A stretch of DNA of 64,000 nucleotides from Litoreibacter roseus (GTDB lineage: Bacteria > Pseudomonadota > Alphaproteobacteria > Rhodobacterales > Rhodobacteraceae): assembly GCF_009811795.1 (NCBI RefSeq), contig NZ_BLJE01000001.1:992001-1056000 (forward strand), in the 5' to 3' direction. A program made the translations under genes and the position numbers. Each line of letters starts with the position of its first letter. Positions within the stretch are counted from its first letter, which is position 1. Positions 54,710 through 63,840 of the stretch are shown here, one piece after another. A model generated the notes under the pieces. That model had not been told where the DNA came from. It was given only the letters and a program-made list of their open reading frames with translations, and did no database searches.

Positions 54710-56080
54710 CTATTCCGCCTCGCGGATGAGTTTTGATATTTCGGCCACCTTCTGGTCCAGAAGGGCGCGGTCGCCTTTTGCCTCTACGTTCAGACGCAGG
54801 ACGGGCTCAGTGTTTGACTGTCGAAGGTTCACACGCCAGTCGCCCATGTCGAGGGACACGCCGTCCAGCCGGTCCACATCCTGAGCTTGCGCCACGTAGG
54901 TGGCCTCAAATGCATCAATGGCCGGTTGCTTGTCATCCAGCTTGAAATTGATCTCGCCGGACGATGGGAAGCGGCTTTGCATGTCGGAAACGAGCTCCGA
55001 CAGCTTCTTGCCAGTCGCGCTCATGTGTTCAGCCACCAAAAGCCATGGGATCATGCCGCTGTCGCAATACATGAAATCACGAAAGTAGTGATGCGCAGAC
55101 ATCTCGCCGCCATAGACGGCATCCTCGCTGCGCATCTTCGCCTTGATGTGGGAATGTCCCGATTTTGACGCGACAGCCTCGCCATCGCTGCCAGCGACCA
55201 AATCTTGGAGCGCCCAGATCACTCGAGGGTCGTGGATGATCTTCGCACCGGGATTTTTTGGCAGGAAGGCGCCCGCCAGCAGAGCCACGACATATTCACC
55301 GTCAATGAAGCGGCCCGTCTCATCGAAAAAGAAACACCTATCAAAATCTCCGTCCCACGCGACGCCGAGATCGGCCCCCTCGGCGGTCACGACATTTGCG
55401 GTTTGCGCGCGGTTCTCTTCCAGCAGGGGATTGGGGATGCCGTTTGGAAAGCGGCCATCGGGTGTGTGATGCTGGCGAACAAATGTAAGCGGCGCACCCT
55501 TGGCTGCCAGCTTTTCGGCAATGGCGTCAAAGCTTGGACCTGCGACCCCGTTTCCAGCATTCACAACGATTTTCATCGGTTTCAATACGTTTGTATCGGT
55601 GAAGGACACGATCCGATCCGCGTAAGCATCGCGTGGATCGCGGGCTTCCTTCGCACCGCGTGTCTTGGCCGGGCCGAACTTGTCGGCTTCGGCGAGTTCG
55701 GCGATGTCCCCCAGACCGTCAGCGCTCGAAATAGGGCGCGATCCGCTGCGCACCATTTTTATCCCGTTGTAGTCAATCGGGTTGTGGGACGCCGTCACCA
55801 TCAGACCGCCATCGGCATCGAAATGGGATGTGGCGAAGTAGACCTCTTCAGTGCCGCAGAGACCAATATCGATCACGTCGATCCCTTCATCGCGCAGTCC
55901 TTCGCTGAGCGCATTCGCCAGCTCAGGTGAGGTCGGCCGGATGTCGTACCCAATTACGACGGTTTTCGGTGACATGGCCACGGCGAACCCGCGTCCGATC
56001 CGGTAGGCTATGTCGGCATTTAACTCATCGCCGAGTTTTCCGCGAACGTCATAGCTTTTGAAACAGGTGAGCTTCGTCAT
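54710..56080 (-). CDS. Phosphomannomutase/phosphoglucomutase
   Basis: A 456-residue alpha-D-phosphohexomutase. The phosphoserine loop is TASHNPIDYNGIK with Ser98, the metal-binding loop is DGDFDRCFFFDE, the sugar-binding loop is GGEMSAHHYF, and the phosphate-binding end is RQSNTEPVLRLNVEA. It converts mannose-6-P or glucose-6-P to the 1-phosphate for nucleotide-sugar and polysaccharide synthesis. Its position near ExoD suggests exopolysaccharide supply. Confidence 0.93.
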   Translation of the reverse strand: MTKLTCFKSYDVRGKLGDELNADIAYRIGRGFAVAMSPKTVVIGYDIRPTSPELANALSEGLRDEGIDVIDIGLCGTEEVYFATSHFDADGGLMVTASHNPIDYNGIKMVRSGSRPISSADGLGDIAELAEADKFGPAKTRGAKEARDPRDAYADRIVSFTDTNVLKPMKIVVNAGNGVAGPSFDAIAEKLAAKGAPLTFVRQHHTPDGRFPNGIPNPLLEENRAQTANVVTAEGADLGVAWDGDFDRCFFFDETGRFIDGEYVVALLAGAFLPKNPGAKIIHDPRVIWALQDLVAGSDGEAVASKSGHSHIKAKMRSEDAVYGGEMSAHHYFRDFMYCDSGMIPWLLVAEHMSATGKKLSELVSDMQSRFPSSGEINFKLDDKQPAIDAFEATYVAQAQDVDRLDGVSLDMGDWRVNLRQSNTEPVLRLNVEAKGDRALLDQKVAEISKLIREAE

Positions 56081-56154
56081 GGCAGTGCCCTCAAACAGTC
56101 ATTTCCCTGCGTGGCTACAGGGTTGCGGTGACAGTGCCAAGACGCCGTGATGTA

Positions 56155-56189
56155 AGAAAATACCCGGCACGGACTGTAGCCCGCGCCGG
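56155..56189 (-). terminator. Intrinsic terminator of the purine-ureide operon
   Basis: On the minus strand, just after the permease stop, CCGGCGCGG and CCGTGCCGG form a 9-bp stem with one G-U pair and an 8-nt loop. GTATTTTCTT follows. It would end the minus-strand operon that begins with the allantoinase fusion. Confidence 0.7.
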
Positions 56190-56196
56190 TCTGCCA

Positions 56197-57624
56197 TTAT
56201 TCGGCGGCGGCAGGGCTTGTCTTATGGCCTGCAAGACCGCCCGAAATAGGATCGCTGGAGCCCTCTGACAGATCGTCCGGCAGAAGAAGGTTCAGTCCGA
56301 TGGCCAAGGCGGCAGCGGGCAGCAAGCCGCTGGTCATCAAAATGCGCAATGTGTCGGGCAGATACTGAACGGCCTTTGGATCAAGCTGCAAACCCAGACC
56401 AATTGACAGCGAAATAGCGAAGATCACCATGTTACGCCGGTTCCAGTTCACGTCTGACAGCATTGACACACCGGCGGCCACAACCATGCCGAACATGACG
56501 ATGACCCCGCCGCCCAGAACCTCAATCGGAACTGTGCGGATGACGGCGCCCACTTTCGGGACAAAGCCGCACAAGATCAAGAACAGCGCCCCGATGGTCA
56601 CCACATGGCGGCTCATCACGCCAGTCATCGCGATCAGCCCGACATTCTGGCTGAAAGACGTGTTGGGAAACCCGCCAAACACACCGGCAACGGCTGATCC
56701 AAGGCCATCGGCATAAGTGGCGCCTTCAATCTCCTTGTCCGTCGCCTCGCGGCCTGCGCCACCTTTGGTTATTCCTGATACGTCACCGACCGTTTCCACG
56801 GCAGAAACAAACGCCATCAGACAGAAGCCAACGATTGCCGCAAAGCTGAACTCTAATCCGTATTTGAACGGTACAGGCGCTTGGAACACAGCGGCGCGAT
56901 CCCAGCTTGTCAGAATGCCGTCGATGCTGACCATGCCGACCACCAGCGCGTAGAGATAGCCCGCGATGATCCCAAGGAAGACGGCTGAGACGGACAGCAT
57001 TCCACGGGTGAAGAACTTCAGGCCAAGCGTAACGAAGATCACAACCAAGGCGGCGGACCAATTCAAGAGGCTGCCATATTCGGGTTGATCGATCGCGGGC
57101 ACGCCGCCTGCTGCATACTGAATACCGACCTTAACCAGCGCCAGGCCGATCATGGTTACAACAAGCCCGGTGACCAACGGGGGCAGGGCAAACCGGATGC
57201 GTCCGATGAACATCGCCAACACCGTATGGAAAAGACCGCCGACCAGCACACCGCCAAAGAGCGCTGGCAGCGCCTCGACGCCCTGTCCGGCGACAAGCGG
57301 GATCATAATCGGGATGAACGCAAAAGAGGTGCCCTGCACGATGGGAAGACGGGCGCCCACAGGCCCCAGACCAATGGTTTGAAACAGAGTGGCGATCCCG
57401 GCAAAGAGCATCGACATCTGGATCAGGTAAGTCATGTCCGGAAAGCCCTGCGCACCTGCGTCAGAGCCGAAGCCGAAGCCTGCCGCACCCGCAATGATGA
57501 TGGCCGGGGTCACGTTTGAGACGAACATGGCGAGCACGTGTTGAATGCCCAGCGGCACGGCCTTGTGCAAACCGGGCATGTAGTTCGGATCTCGCAATTG
57601 TTGCGGTGTGGCGATGTCAGTCAT
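56197..57624 (-). CDS. NCS2-family purine (urate/xanthine/uracil) permease
   Basis: The 475-residue transporter has about 14 helices and the nucleobase:cation symporter-2 motifs: LGIQHVLAMFVSNVTPAIII at the N-terminus, PIVQGTSFAF, a Gln/Glu-bearing TM8 (FVSAVETVGDVSGI) and FGGFPNTSFSQNVGLIAMTG. The last fits xanthine/urate members. Being in the ureide operon, it most likely imports urate or xanthine. The start at 57624 is chosen because GGGGGA lies just before it, inside an upstream ATG at 57636. Confidence 0.92.
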   Translation of the reverse strand: MTDIATPQQLRDPNYMPGLHKAVPLGIQHVLAMFVSNVTPAIIIAGAAGFGFGSDAGAQGFPDMTYLIQMSMLFAGIATLFQTIGLGPVGARLPIVQGTSFAFIPIMIPLVAGQGVEALPALFGGVLVGGLFHTVLAMFIGRIRFALPPLVTGLVVTMIGLALVKVGIQYAAGGVPAIDQPEYGSLLNWSAALVVIFVTLGLKFFTRGMLSVSAVFLGIIAGYLYALVVGMVSIDGILTSWDRAAVFQAPVPFKYGLEFSFAAIVGFCLMAFVSAVETVGDVSGITKGGAGREATDKEIEGATYADGLGSAVAGVFGGFPNTSFSQNVGLIAMTGVMSRHVVTIGALFLILCGFVPKVGAVIRTVPIEVLGGGVIVMFGMVVAAGVSMLSDVNWNRRNMVIFAISLSIGLGLQLDPKAVQYLPDTLRILMTSGLLPAAALAIGLNLLLPDDLSEGSSDPISGGLAGHKTSPAAAE

Positions 57625-57651
57625 TCTGTCCCCCATGCTGACCGTCTTCTT

Positions 57652-58140
57652 TTATACGTCCCGCGCGACACGATAGGGCGTGTCGAACCAGTGCTCCTCC
57701 AGATTGGCACCGGGGCCTATGCGGTCGACCACCGCAAACAGGCCCGGCGCATGAAGGGGCGTTAAAACCCCATGCCATGTCCCGCGGTGAAAGTTGATGG
57801 CCTGTCCTGATCGTGTTTCAAACGCATGGACTTGACCGGGGGTGTCGCCCAAATTTTCGGCAGTGATGACCAGAAATGGGTCGAAACTCATCGGTACGAA
57901 GGTTTGAGAGCCGTCCGGGTGCCGCTCCACCATCTCCAGCGTGAGGGGCAGATCGCGCGGTTTGGCCTCAAATAAGCTGATACCGGCGCGCCCATCTGAG
58001 AAGTCCAGCGTGGCCCGGTCATGATACCGACCGCATAGGCCCTGATTGATGAGCTTGTCCGGTGCGCCGGTGATATCGAGCACGTCACCAAACGGGGCAA
58101 ACGCTTCGACGGTCAAGGGTTGGATCAGGATAGTCTTCAA
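57652..58140 (-). CDS. allA: Ureidoglycolate lyase (AllA)
   Basis: A 162-residue AllA-family protein: LTVEAFAPFGDVLDI at the N-terminus, VERHPDGSQTFVPM in the centre and INFHRGTWHGVLTPL near the C-terminus. It splits ureidoglycolate into glyoxylate and urea, the last step of the ureide route. The start is a TTG overlapping the allE stop (TTGA) without a clear ribosome site, which implies translational coupling. Confidence 0.92.
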   Translation of the reverse strand: MKTILIQPLTVEAFAPFGDVLDITGAPDKLINQGLCGRYHDRATLDFSDGRAGISLFEAKPRDLPLTLEMVERHPDGSQTFVPMSFDPFLVITAENLGDTPGQVHAFETRSGQAINFHRGTWHGVLTPLHAPGLFAVVDRIGPGANLEEHWFDTPYRVARDV

Positions 58141-58952
58141 GGCAGTACAAGCGATGGATGCCGGTTCACATCCTTGTAGAGCAGATAGCGAAACGGTTCT
58201 GTTCCCGTCGCCTCACAGGCCTGAGGACAGAAGGCGCGCAGCCACATGAAATCACCGGGCGCAACCTCAACCCAATCTGTGTTGAGCAGGTAGCGCGCGG
58301 TGCCCTGAAGGACGTAAAGCCCGTGTTCCATTACATGGGTTTCCGCAAAGGGGATCCGTCCGCCGGGTTGGAACGTCACGATGTTGACATGCATGTCATG
58401 TCGCAGATCTGCCGGATCAACAAACCGGGTCGTTGCCCAGAGGTCCGTGTTGGGCATCGTGACCCTTGTCCCCTCATCGTCGGTCGTCACGAAAGCGTCG
58501 GGTTCCGGAATACCGTCGACAGGCTCGTACCGCTTCCGGATCCAATGAAACTGCAATACGCTGTCCCCCGCGTTCTTCACGGTCCACCCGCTGTCCGGGG
58601 GCAGGTAGGCGTAACCGCCCGTGGTGAGCGTGTGGGGCCTGTCCCTGATACACAGGGTCATAGCGCCCTTCGCCACGAAGATAACGCCCTCGGCCTCGTC
58701 GTCAGGTTCGGGCATTTCACTGCCACCGCCAGGCGCGACCTCAACGGCATATTGCGCGAAGGTCTCTGCAAATCCGGTCAAAGGCCGCGCAATGATCCAC
58801 GCTCGCGTATGGGTCCAATGGGGCAGGGCGCTGGTGACGATGTCGCGCATCGTCTCGGCGGGCAGAAAGGCATAAGCATCTGTAAAAATGGCCCGCCCCT
58901 CTGGCGAGACTAATTGATCGGGCAATCCGCCCGGCGGGAAAGCGTAACTCAC
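58137..58952 (-). CDS. allE: (S)-ureidoglycine aminohydrolase (AllE, bicupin)
   Basis: A 271-residue double-cupin enzyme whose second barrel holds the metal site (FQPGGRIPFAETHVMEHGLY, FMWLRAFCPQACEA). It hydrolyses ureidoglycine to ureidoglycolate and ammonia. Length and the GTG start overlapping the allantoinase gene fit a ureide operon. The enzyme that would make ureidoglycine, allantoate amidohydrolase, is not encoded in this operon. Confidence 0.9.
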   Translation of the reverse strand: MSYAFPPGGLPDQLVSPEGRAIFTDAYAFLPAETMRDIVTSALPHWTHTRAWIIARPLTGFAETFAQYAVEVAPGGGSEMPEPDDEAEGVIFVAKGAMTLCIRDRPHTLTTGGYAYLPPDSGWTVKNAGDSVLQFHWIRKRYEPVDGIPEPDAFVTTDDEGTRVTMPNTDLWATTRFVDPADLRHDMHVNIVTFQPGGRIPFAETHVMEHGLYVLQGTARYLLNTDWVEVAPGDFMWLRAFCPQACEATGTEPFRYLLYKDVNRHPSLVLP

Positions 58953-60358
58953 GGGAGGATCTCCTTCAGACGAAGGTAGGCGATCCGCTCCACTTGTTTG
59001 CAGGCCTCCCGAAATTCAGTTTGACTGTCGTGTTCTATGCGGCGTTTGAACGCCTCAAGTATTGATGCCTTGGTGTGGTCCTTTACCGCGATGATGAACG
59101 GAAACCCGTGCTTGAGCGTGTAATCGCGGTTCAGGCTCTGGAACGTTCCACGCTCTTCGTCGCTTAAAACATCAAGGCCCGCGCTTGCTTGTTCAGCCGT
59201 GCTCTCGTCGGTCAGCCGTTTGGCTTCGGCCAGCCGACCGGCCAGATCGGGATGCGCATCGAGCACTTCCAGACGTTCCGTGTCGTCTGCTGCCCGGAAA
59301 ACCCGCGCGAGCGCATTGTGCAATCCATGGGCGCAATCATGGGCGGGGCCTAGCTCAAGATCCCAGGCCCGGTCGGCGACCCAGGGAGAATGCTCAAATA
59401 TTCCGCCATAGGTCTGGATGAATGTGTGTCGATCCATAGCCGACGGGCGCTTGGCCGCATGCGGTGGATGGCTCTTGAGCCAATGCTCGGCGATGTCGAT
59501 CCGCCGCGCGAACCAGACGTCATCGTGACTTTGCGCATAGTCAAGAAAGCGTTTTAGGGCTTGCACCCGCCCCGGACGGCCGACAAGCCTGCAATGCAAC
59601 CCGATCGACAGCATCTTCGGATGTCCCGCCTTCCCTTCATCATAGAGCGCATCGAAGCTGTCTTTCAGATAGGCTTCGAATTGATCACCGGAGTTGAACC
59701 CCTGAGGGGTGGCAAACCGCATGTCATTGCAATCAAGCGTGTAGGGCACGATCAGCTGATCCTTGCCATCGAAGCTCATGTAATAGGGCAGATCATCAGC
59801 ATAGCTGTCTGCCACATAAGCAAAACCGCCCTCTTCTGTGGCGAGCCTGACGGTGTTGTCGGAGCATCTGCCCGTGTACCACCCACGCGGCGGCTCGCCC
59901 GTCACTTCCGTATGAAGCTTGATGGCGGCGCGCATGTCCTCGCGTTCGTCTTCGTCGTCGTAGTCGCGGTATTCGATCCACTTCAGCCCGTGGCTCGCGA
60001 TCTCCCAGTTGGCGTCCTGCATGGCAGCCACCTGTTCAGGAGAGCGCGCGAGCGCGGTGGCCACGCCGTAAACCGTGATGGGGACATCCTTGAGCAACCG
60101 GTGCAAACGCCAGAACCCCGCCCGTGCGCCGTATTCGTAGATCGACTCCATATTCCAGTGGCGCTGACCCGCCCAGGGGGCCGCTCCGACGATCTCGGAC
60201 AGGAATGCCTCCGACGCGTCATCCCCGTGCAAGATGTTGTTTTCGCCACCTTCTTCGTAGTTCAGGACGATCTGAACCGCGATCTTCGCGCCGCCCGGCC
60301 AATCGGCTTCTGGCGGCGTCGGTCCATGCCCGCGCATGTCTCTGGGATATCTGTTCAC
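58949..60358 (-). CDS. Fused allantoinase PuuE and OHCU decarboxylase UraD
   Basis: The 469-residue protein joins two enzymes. Residues about 1-300 are the metal-independent allantoinase PuuE of the polysaccharide-deacetylase fold (YPRDMRGHGPTPPEADWPGG, VLNYEEGGENNILHGD, YTGRCSDNTVRLA). Residues about 305-469 are 2-oxo-4-hydroxy-4-carboxy-5-ureidoimidazoline decarboxylase (FIQTYGGIFEHSPWVAD, the AHPDLAGRLA motif with its His, GFPFIIAVKDHTK). It thus takes OHCU to allantoin and on to allantoate. First gene of the minus-strand ureide operon; GTG start. Confidence 0.92.
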   Translation of the reverse strand: MNRYPRDMRGHGPTPPEADWPGGAKIAVQIVLNYEEGGENNILHGDDASEAFLSEIVGAAPWAGQRHWNMESIYEYGARAGFWRLHRLLKDVPITVYGVATALARSPEQVAAMQDANWEIASHGLKWIEYRDYDDEDEREDMRAAIKLHTEVTGEPPRGWYTGRCSDNTVRLATEEGGFAYVADSYADDLPYYMSFDGKDQLIVPYTLDCNDMRFATPQGFNSGDQFEAYLKDSFDALYDEGKAGHPKMLSIGLHCRLVGRPGRVQALKRFLDYAQSHDDVWFARRIDIAEHWLKSHPPHAAKRPSAMDRHTFIQTYGGIFEHSPWVADRAWDLELGPAHDCAHGLHNALARVFRAADDTERLEVLDAHPDLAGRLAEAKRLTDESTAEQASAGLDVLSDEERGTFQSLNRDYTLKHGFPFIIAVKDHTKASILEAFKRRIEHDSQTEFREACKQVERIAYLRLKEILP

Positions 60359-60474
60359 GTGGCCCCCAATTCCTTGCGCCTATTGGCCATGAAATCCGCG
60401 AAGATGCCAAGAATTTTATCGCATCTTTCTCGCAGCGCATCCATATTGCCAATTCACGGTTCAGGGGAAACGAA

Positions 60475-60825
60475 ATGGGCTATCTGACGACGCACGTTCT
60501 GGACACAGCTTTGGGCCGACCGGCCGCAGGTCTTGAGATCCGTCTTTATCGGGTGACCAGCCAATCACGTCAGAAGATCGTGACGATGACCACCAACGAA
60601 GATGGGCGCACAGACAGCGCCATTTTACCGGAAGGTGACTTCGCGCAAGGCACTTACGAGCTTGTGTTCAACGCGGGCGCCTATCTCGACCGTGTCGGTG
60701 TGCCGCCCGAGGACCCACGGTTTCTGGATGAAATTCCGATCCGGTTCGGGATGAGCACGGATGATCACTACCACGTGCCACTTCTGCTCAGCCCGTTTGG
60801 ATACTCTACCTATCGCGGCAGCTAG
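60475..60825 (+). CDS. uraH: 5-Hydroxyisourate hydrolase (transthyretin-like)
   Basis: A 116-residue HIU hydrolase: THVLDTALGRPA at the N-terminus (active-site His), a conserved Arg in the LEIRLYRV strand, DDHYHVPLLLSPFGYSTYRGS and the diagnostic C-terminal YRGS. It opens 5-hydroxyisourate, the urate oxidase product, to give OHCU for the UraD domain encoded divergently. The ATG follows a GGGGAAACGAA site. Urate oxidase itself is not in the window. Confidence 0.95.
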   Translation: MGYLTTHVLDTALGRPAAGLEIRLYRVTSQSRQKIVTMTTNEDGRTDSAILPEGDFAQGTYELVFNAGAYLDRVGVPPEDPRFLDEIPIRFGMSTDDHYHVPLLLSPFGYSTYRGS

Positions 60826-60834
60826 GCCCGAAAA

Positions 60835-61419
60835 TCAGGTATCGGATGCCCCGGTGCCAGCTGGCTCAGCAGCCGTGCAATCGCTGATAAGATCCTCGTA
60901 GGTCCCAACGATCCAGCCCGGTGCATCTGTCGGGATCAGATCATCAATCGGCTCCGACATTTGCGCCACGACCTGTGCTGTACGACTGTCATCGATCATC
61001 GCAATGGCCTGATCCGCAACGACGCGCTCGTAGATCACGATTGCCACGATGACCAAAAGCAGGCCACGTGCGACGCCAAACAGGAACCCCAAGCCCTGAT
61101 CAATGCCCCCAAGGGCAGAGCGCTGGACGGCGCCCGCAAAAATCGGAGTAAAGATCGAAACGACTACCAAGGCCACGGCAAAGACCAAGGCAAATGAGGT
61201 GATCGTTGCAGGCTCGCACCCTTCGATCAGCGTGTTGAGATAGGGAATTTCTTTTGCAAGTGGAACAGCTTGCGGGGCAAACATGAAGGCCACGACGGCG
61301 GCGATGATCCAGCCGAGGATTGACAGACACTCCCGCACAAAACCACGGGAATAGGCGAGGATCGCCGAAATGACGATCACGCCAGCGGCGACCCCGTCGA
61401 TTATGGTGAAACCTTCCAT
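60835..61419 (-). CDS. cvpA: CvpA-family membrane protein
   Basis: The 194-residue protein has four membrane helices (FTIIDGVAAGVIVISAILAY, CLSILGWIIAAVVAFMFA, FALVFAVALVVVSIFTPIF, FLFGVARGLLLVIVAIVIYE) and a short acidic C-terminus, typical of CvpA (colicin V production protein). Its function is not established. It follows radA with a 21-nt gap. Confidence 0.9.
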   Translation of the reverse strand: MEGFTIIDGVAAGVIVISAILAYSRGFVRECLSILGWIIAAVVAFMFAPQAVPLAKEIPYLNTLIEGCEPATITSFALVFAVALVVVSIFTPIFAGAVQRSALGGIDQGLGFLFGVARGLLLVIVAIVIYERVVADQAIAMIDDSRTAQVVAQMSEPIDDLIPTDAPGWIVGTYEDLISDCTAAEPAGTGASDT

Positions 61420-61440
61420 CTTCTCTCTCTCCTTCGGGCG

Positions 61441-62805
61441 TTAGTCGGTCCCGAACATTTCCTGCACGAATGACACCAGATCGGTCATTGTGCGCAGTGT
61501 CATTCCGGGCACACGCGCCTGTTTTTTCTGCTCCGGACCGATGGCGGACGCAAAGCCGAGCTTTGAGGCCTCTTTCAGCCGGTTTTCTGCCTGTGTTACA
61601 GGCCTTAGCGCACCTGAAAGGCTGATTTCACCAAAAACCACCGTATCCGAGGGTAAAGCAGTGTCTTCGCGGGCGGAAAGTAGCGCAGCGGCAACAGCCA
61701 GATCGGCTGCGGGCTCACTTACGCGCATTCCACCGGCGACGTTCAGGTAGACATCAAGGCCTGCAAAAGGGATCCCGCAGCGGGACTCGAGCACCGCTAG
61801 AATGGTGGCAAGACGCTGGCTGTCGAGCCCAACAACCGTGCGTCGCGCCTGTGAATGGGGCGATGGCGCCACCAGCGCTTGTATCTCTGTCAGCATCGGG
61901 CGGGTGCCTTCGATGCCCGCAAAAACGACCGAACCGGGCGCTGGACGGTCGCGATCCGCCAGAAACAGCGCGGATGGATTGGTGACTTCGGCCAGGCCGC
62001 GCCCGGTCATTTCAAACACCCCAATCTCGTCTGACGGTCCGTAGCGATTCTTGACCGCACGCAGAATTCGGAACTGGTGTCCGCGTTCGCCCTCGAAATA
62101 GAGCACCGTATCAACCATGTGCTCGACCACGCGTGGACCGGCCAACTGACCTTCCTTTGTGACATGCCCCACGAGAATGACCGAGGTCCCGCGGCGTTTG
62201 GCAAAGCTGATCAACTCATGGGATGCGGCGCGGACCTGACTGACCGATCCCGGCGCGCTGTCGACGTTGTCCGCCCACATGGTCTGGATCGAGTCGATTA
62301 CCACCAGTTTCGGTTGTTCCGCATCAAGCGTCGTCAGGATGTCGCGCAGGTTGGTCTCGGCCGCCAATCGAACCGGGCTGTTTTCAAGTCCAAGCCGTGC
62401 GGCGCGCAGTCTGATCTGCTCTGCTGCCTCCTCGCCGGTGACATAGATCACATCCATCCCGCCCCGCGCAAAGCGCGCAGCAGCCTGCAGCAACAAGGTG
62501 GACTTGCCGATGCCGGGATCGCCGCCCACAAGTATCGCAGAGGCCTCCACCAGCCCGCCGCCCAGCACGCGGTCCAGTTCGGCCACGCCCGATACGGTTC
62601 GAGCAGGGGGATCATCCTTCGTGGACAGGTCGGACAGAGGAACCTGTTTGCCGCGCACATTGCCAAGTGATTTCTTGCTTGGACCCGCAGACAGCGGAGC
62701 CTCTTCCACGATGGAATTCCATGTTCCGCAGGCGTCGCATTGTCCCGACCATTTGGTGTGGGAGGCGCCGCAAGAGGTGCAGGTGAAGGAGGGTTGTTTT
62801 GCCAT
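61441..62805 (-). CDS. radA: DNA repair protein RadA
   Basis: A 454-residue RadA: N-terminal zinc finger (CTSCGASHTKWSGQCDACG), Walker A GGDPGIGKSTLLLQ near residue 95, the RadA-specific KNRYG motif (RAVKNRYGPSDEIG) and a C-terminal Lon-like domain (LDVYLNVAGGMRVSEPAADL). It is a DnaB-type helicase that promotes branch migration in recombination repair. It converges on nothing; cvpA follows on the same strand. Confidence 0.95.
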   Translation of the reverse strand: MAKQPSFTCTSCGASHTKWSGQCDACGTWNSIVEEAPLSAGPSKKSLGNVRGKQVPLSDLSTKDDPPARTVSGVAELDRVLGGGLVEASAILVGGDPGIGKSTLLLQAAARFARGGMDVIYVTGEEAAEQIRLRAARLGLENSPVRLAAETNLRDILTTLDAEQPKLVVIDSIQTMWADNVDSAPGSVSQVRAASHELISFAKRRGTSVILVGHVTKEGQLAGPRVVEHMVDTVLYFEGERGHQFRILRAVKNRYGPSDEIGVFEMTGRGLAEVTNPSALFLADRDRPAPGSVVFAGIEGTRPMLTEIQALVAPSPHSQARRTVVGLDSQRLATILAVLESRCGIPFAGLDVYLNVAGGMRVSEPAADLAVAAALLSAREDTALPSDTVVFGEISLSGALRPVTQAENRLKEASKLGFASAIGPEQKKQARVPGMTLRTMTDLVSFVQEMFGTD

Positions 62806-62821
62806 CGGGTCCGGGTTTGGC

Positions 62822-63136
62822 CTAACCGCCCATCCACGGCAAGCCGATAGTCAGCGCGCCACCGAAAATCGCCTGCATCAATGGCAGCAATCGTGACCAG
62901 CCCGCCTCGTAGCGCACTGCTATAAGACCCAGAAGGGCACAACCGAGGCCAACAATCAGCGCTGGACCGGGCCAGTTGTTTGTGACGGCAACCATGCCGA
63001 GAAGCGTGGAAACACTGAGTGCCGCATTCACATACCTTACGGCTCCTTCGGTCAACGCGGCACGGTATCCCGACCACATCAAGGCGCCGAACACGGCCAA
63101 GCCGAGGATAATCCCTGCCAGTGCCTGAATGATCAT
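62822..63136 (-). CDS. Small membrane protein, 104 residues
   Basis: The start ATG at 63136 overlaps the stop of the upstream PqiA-like gene (ATGA). The product has an N-terminal helix (LAGIILGLAVFGALMW) and two further helices (LIVGLGCALLGLIAV, LMQAIFGGALTIGLPW). No family was recognised. The frame is open further upstream, but that part overlaps the PqiA-like gene in another frame. Confidence 0.65.
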   Translation of the reverse strand: MIIQALAGIILGLAVFGALMWSGYRAALTEGAVRYVNAALSVSTLLGMVAVTNNWPGPALIVGLGCALLGLIAVRYEAGWSRLLPLMQAIFGGALTIGLPWMGG

Positions 63137-63561
63137 TGTCGCTTTTCCATCTGTGACAGGAAGAGGGACAGCAGAACGCAGAAGGTAAAGAGGTAGAGCC
63201 CCCAACCCGTTTCCAGCCGGCCGATCCCGACACCTTTCGCCAAGACAATATAGAGCGCGATCAAGAATATATCTGCCATGGCCAGCTTGCCCATGACCGA
63301 GATGGTCGGCAGCAGCTTGGGCGAAGCAAGGCCGAATTGAACCAGCGCCAGGCCAACCGTTTTCAGATACGGCGCGACTAAGGCGAAAAGCGTAACGACC
63401 ACGGCCAGAAAAATATCTTTGGCCCATAAAGCCTGCAATCCGGTCAAAACGGATATTTCAGAGAGTGCAAAGAACGGCAGAAGGCCAGCCTTTAGCAGCG
63501 GGGCGGTCCACGAGATAGGAAACAGGACCAACAAGGACAGATTAAGCGACTTCAACCACAT
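63133..63561 (-). CDS. PqiA-like (paraquat-inducible protein A family) membrane protein
   Basis: The 142-residue protein consists of about four hydrophobic helices: LSLLVLFPISWTAPLL, LAVVVTLFALVAPYLKTVGL, MADIFLIALYIVLAKG and YLFTFCVLLSLFLS. The segments FPISWTAPLL and MGKLAMADIFLIA resemble the PqiA core repeat, here as a single half-length unit. PqiA proteins work with Mce-type lipid transporters in the envelope; none is encoded nearby. Confidence 0.75.
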   Translation of the reverse strand: MWLKSLNLSLLVLFPISWTAPLLKAGLLPFFALSEISVLTGLQALWAKDIFLAVVVTLFALVAPYLKTVGLALVQFGLASPKLLPTISVMGKLAMADIFLIALYIVLAKGVGIGRLETGWGLYLFTFCVLLSLFLSQMEKRQ

Positions 63562-63840
63562 AGGCGCGAGGTGCCGCGCGAGATCGGAATTGTCAAACTG
63601 TTCCTGCGAACCGCATGTTGATCAAGTCGACGAGTGCGCTGCAAAAATATTGGCTATGTTTGATTTTTCTCTATGCGGAAGCTTTTGAACTTTACGGAGA
63701 GAAACTCCGTCTCATGCGATGGTGCGTGTCCGAACAGCGCCCAAGCGACCGATGTACTGTGTCGTGACTGATGTAGGCTTGCTGACAGAACGCACCCAAT
63801 GGCAGTTTTTGTTGCTAGCAAAGGCAACTAATAAAAAAGC
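63562..63840. other. Intergenic region near the right edge
   Basis: About 280 nt lie between the PqiA-like start and the end of the edge gene. A small perfect hairpin, ACGGAG-AGAAA-CTCCGT, stands at 63694-63710 with no T-run. I see no RNA gene or coding frame that I would defend. Confidence 0.4.

Noticed and set aside
59561-60487. 308-codon plus-strand open frame
   Set aside because: Antisense to the PuuE-UraD fusion and overlapping the uraH start in another frame; no motif.
62822-63427. Longer reading (201 codons) of the small membrane protein gene
   Set aside because: The extra N-terminal part overlaps the PqiA-like gene in another frame and is not hydrophobic; the ATG at 63136 overlapping the upstream stop is more natural.
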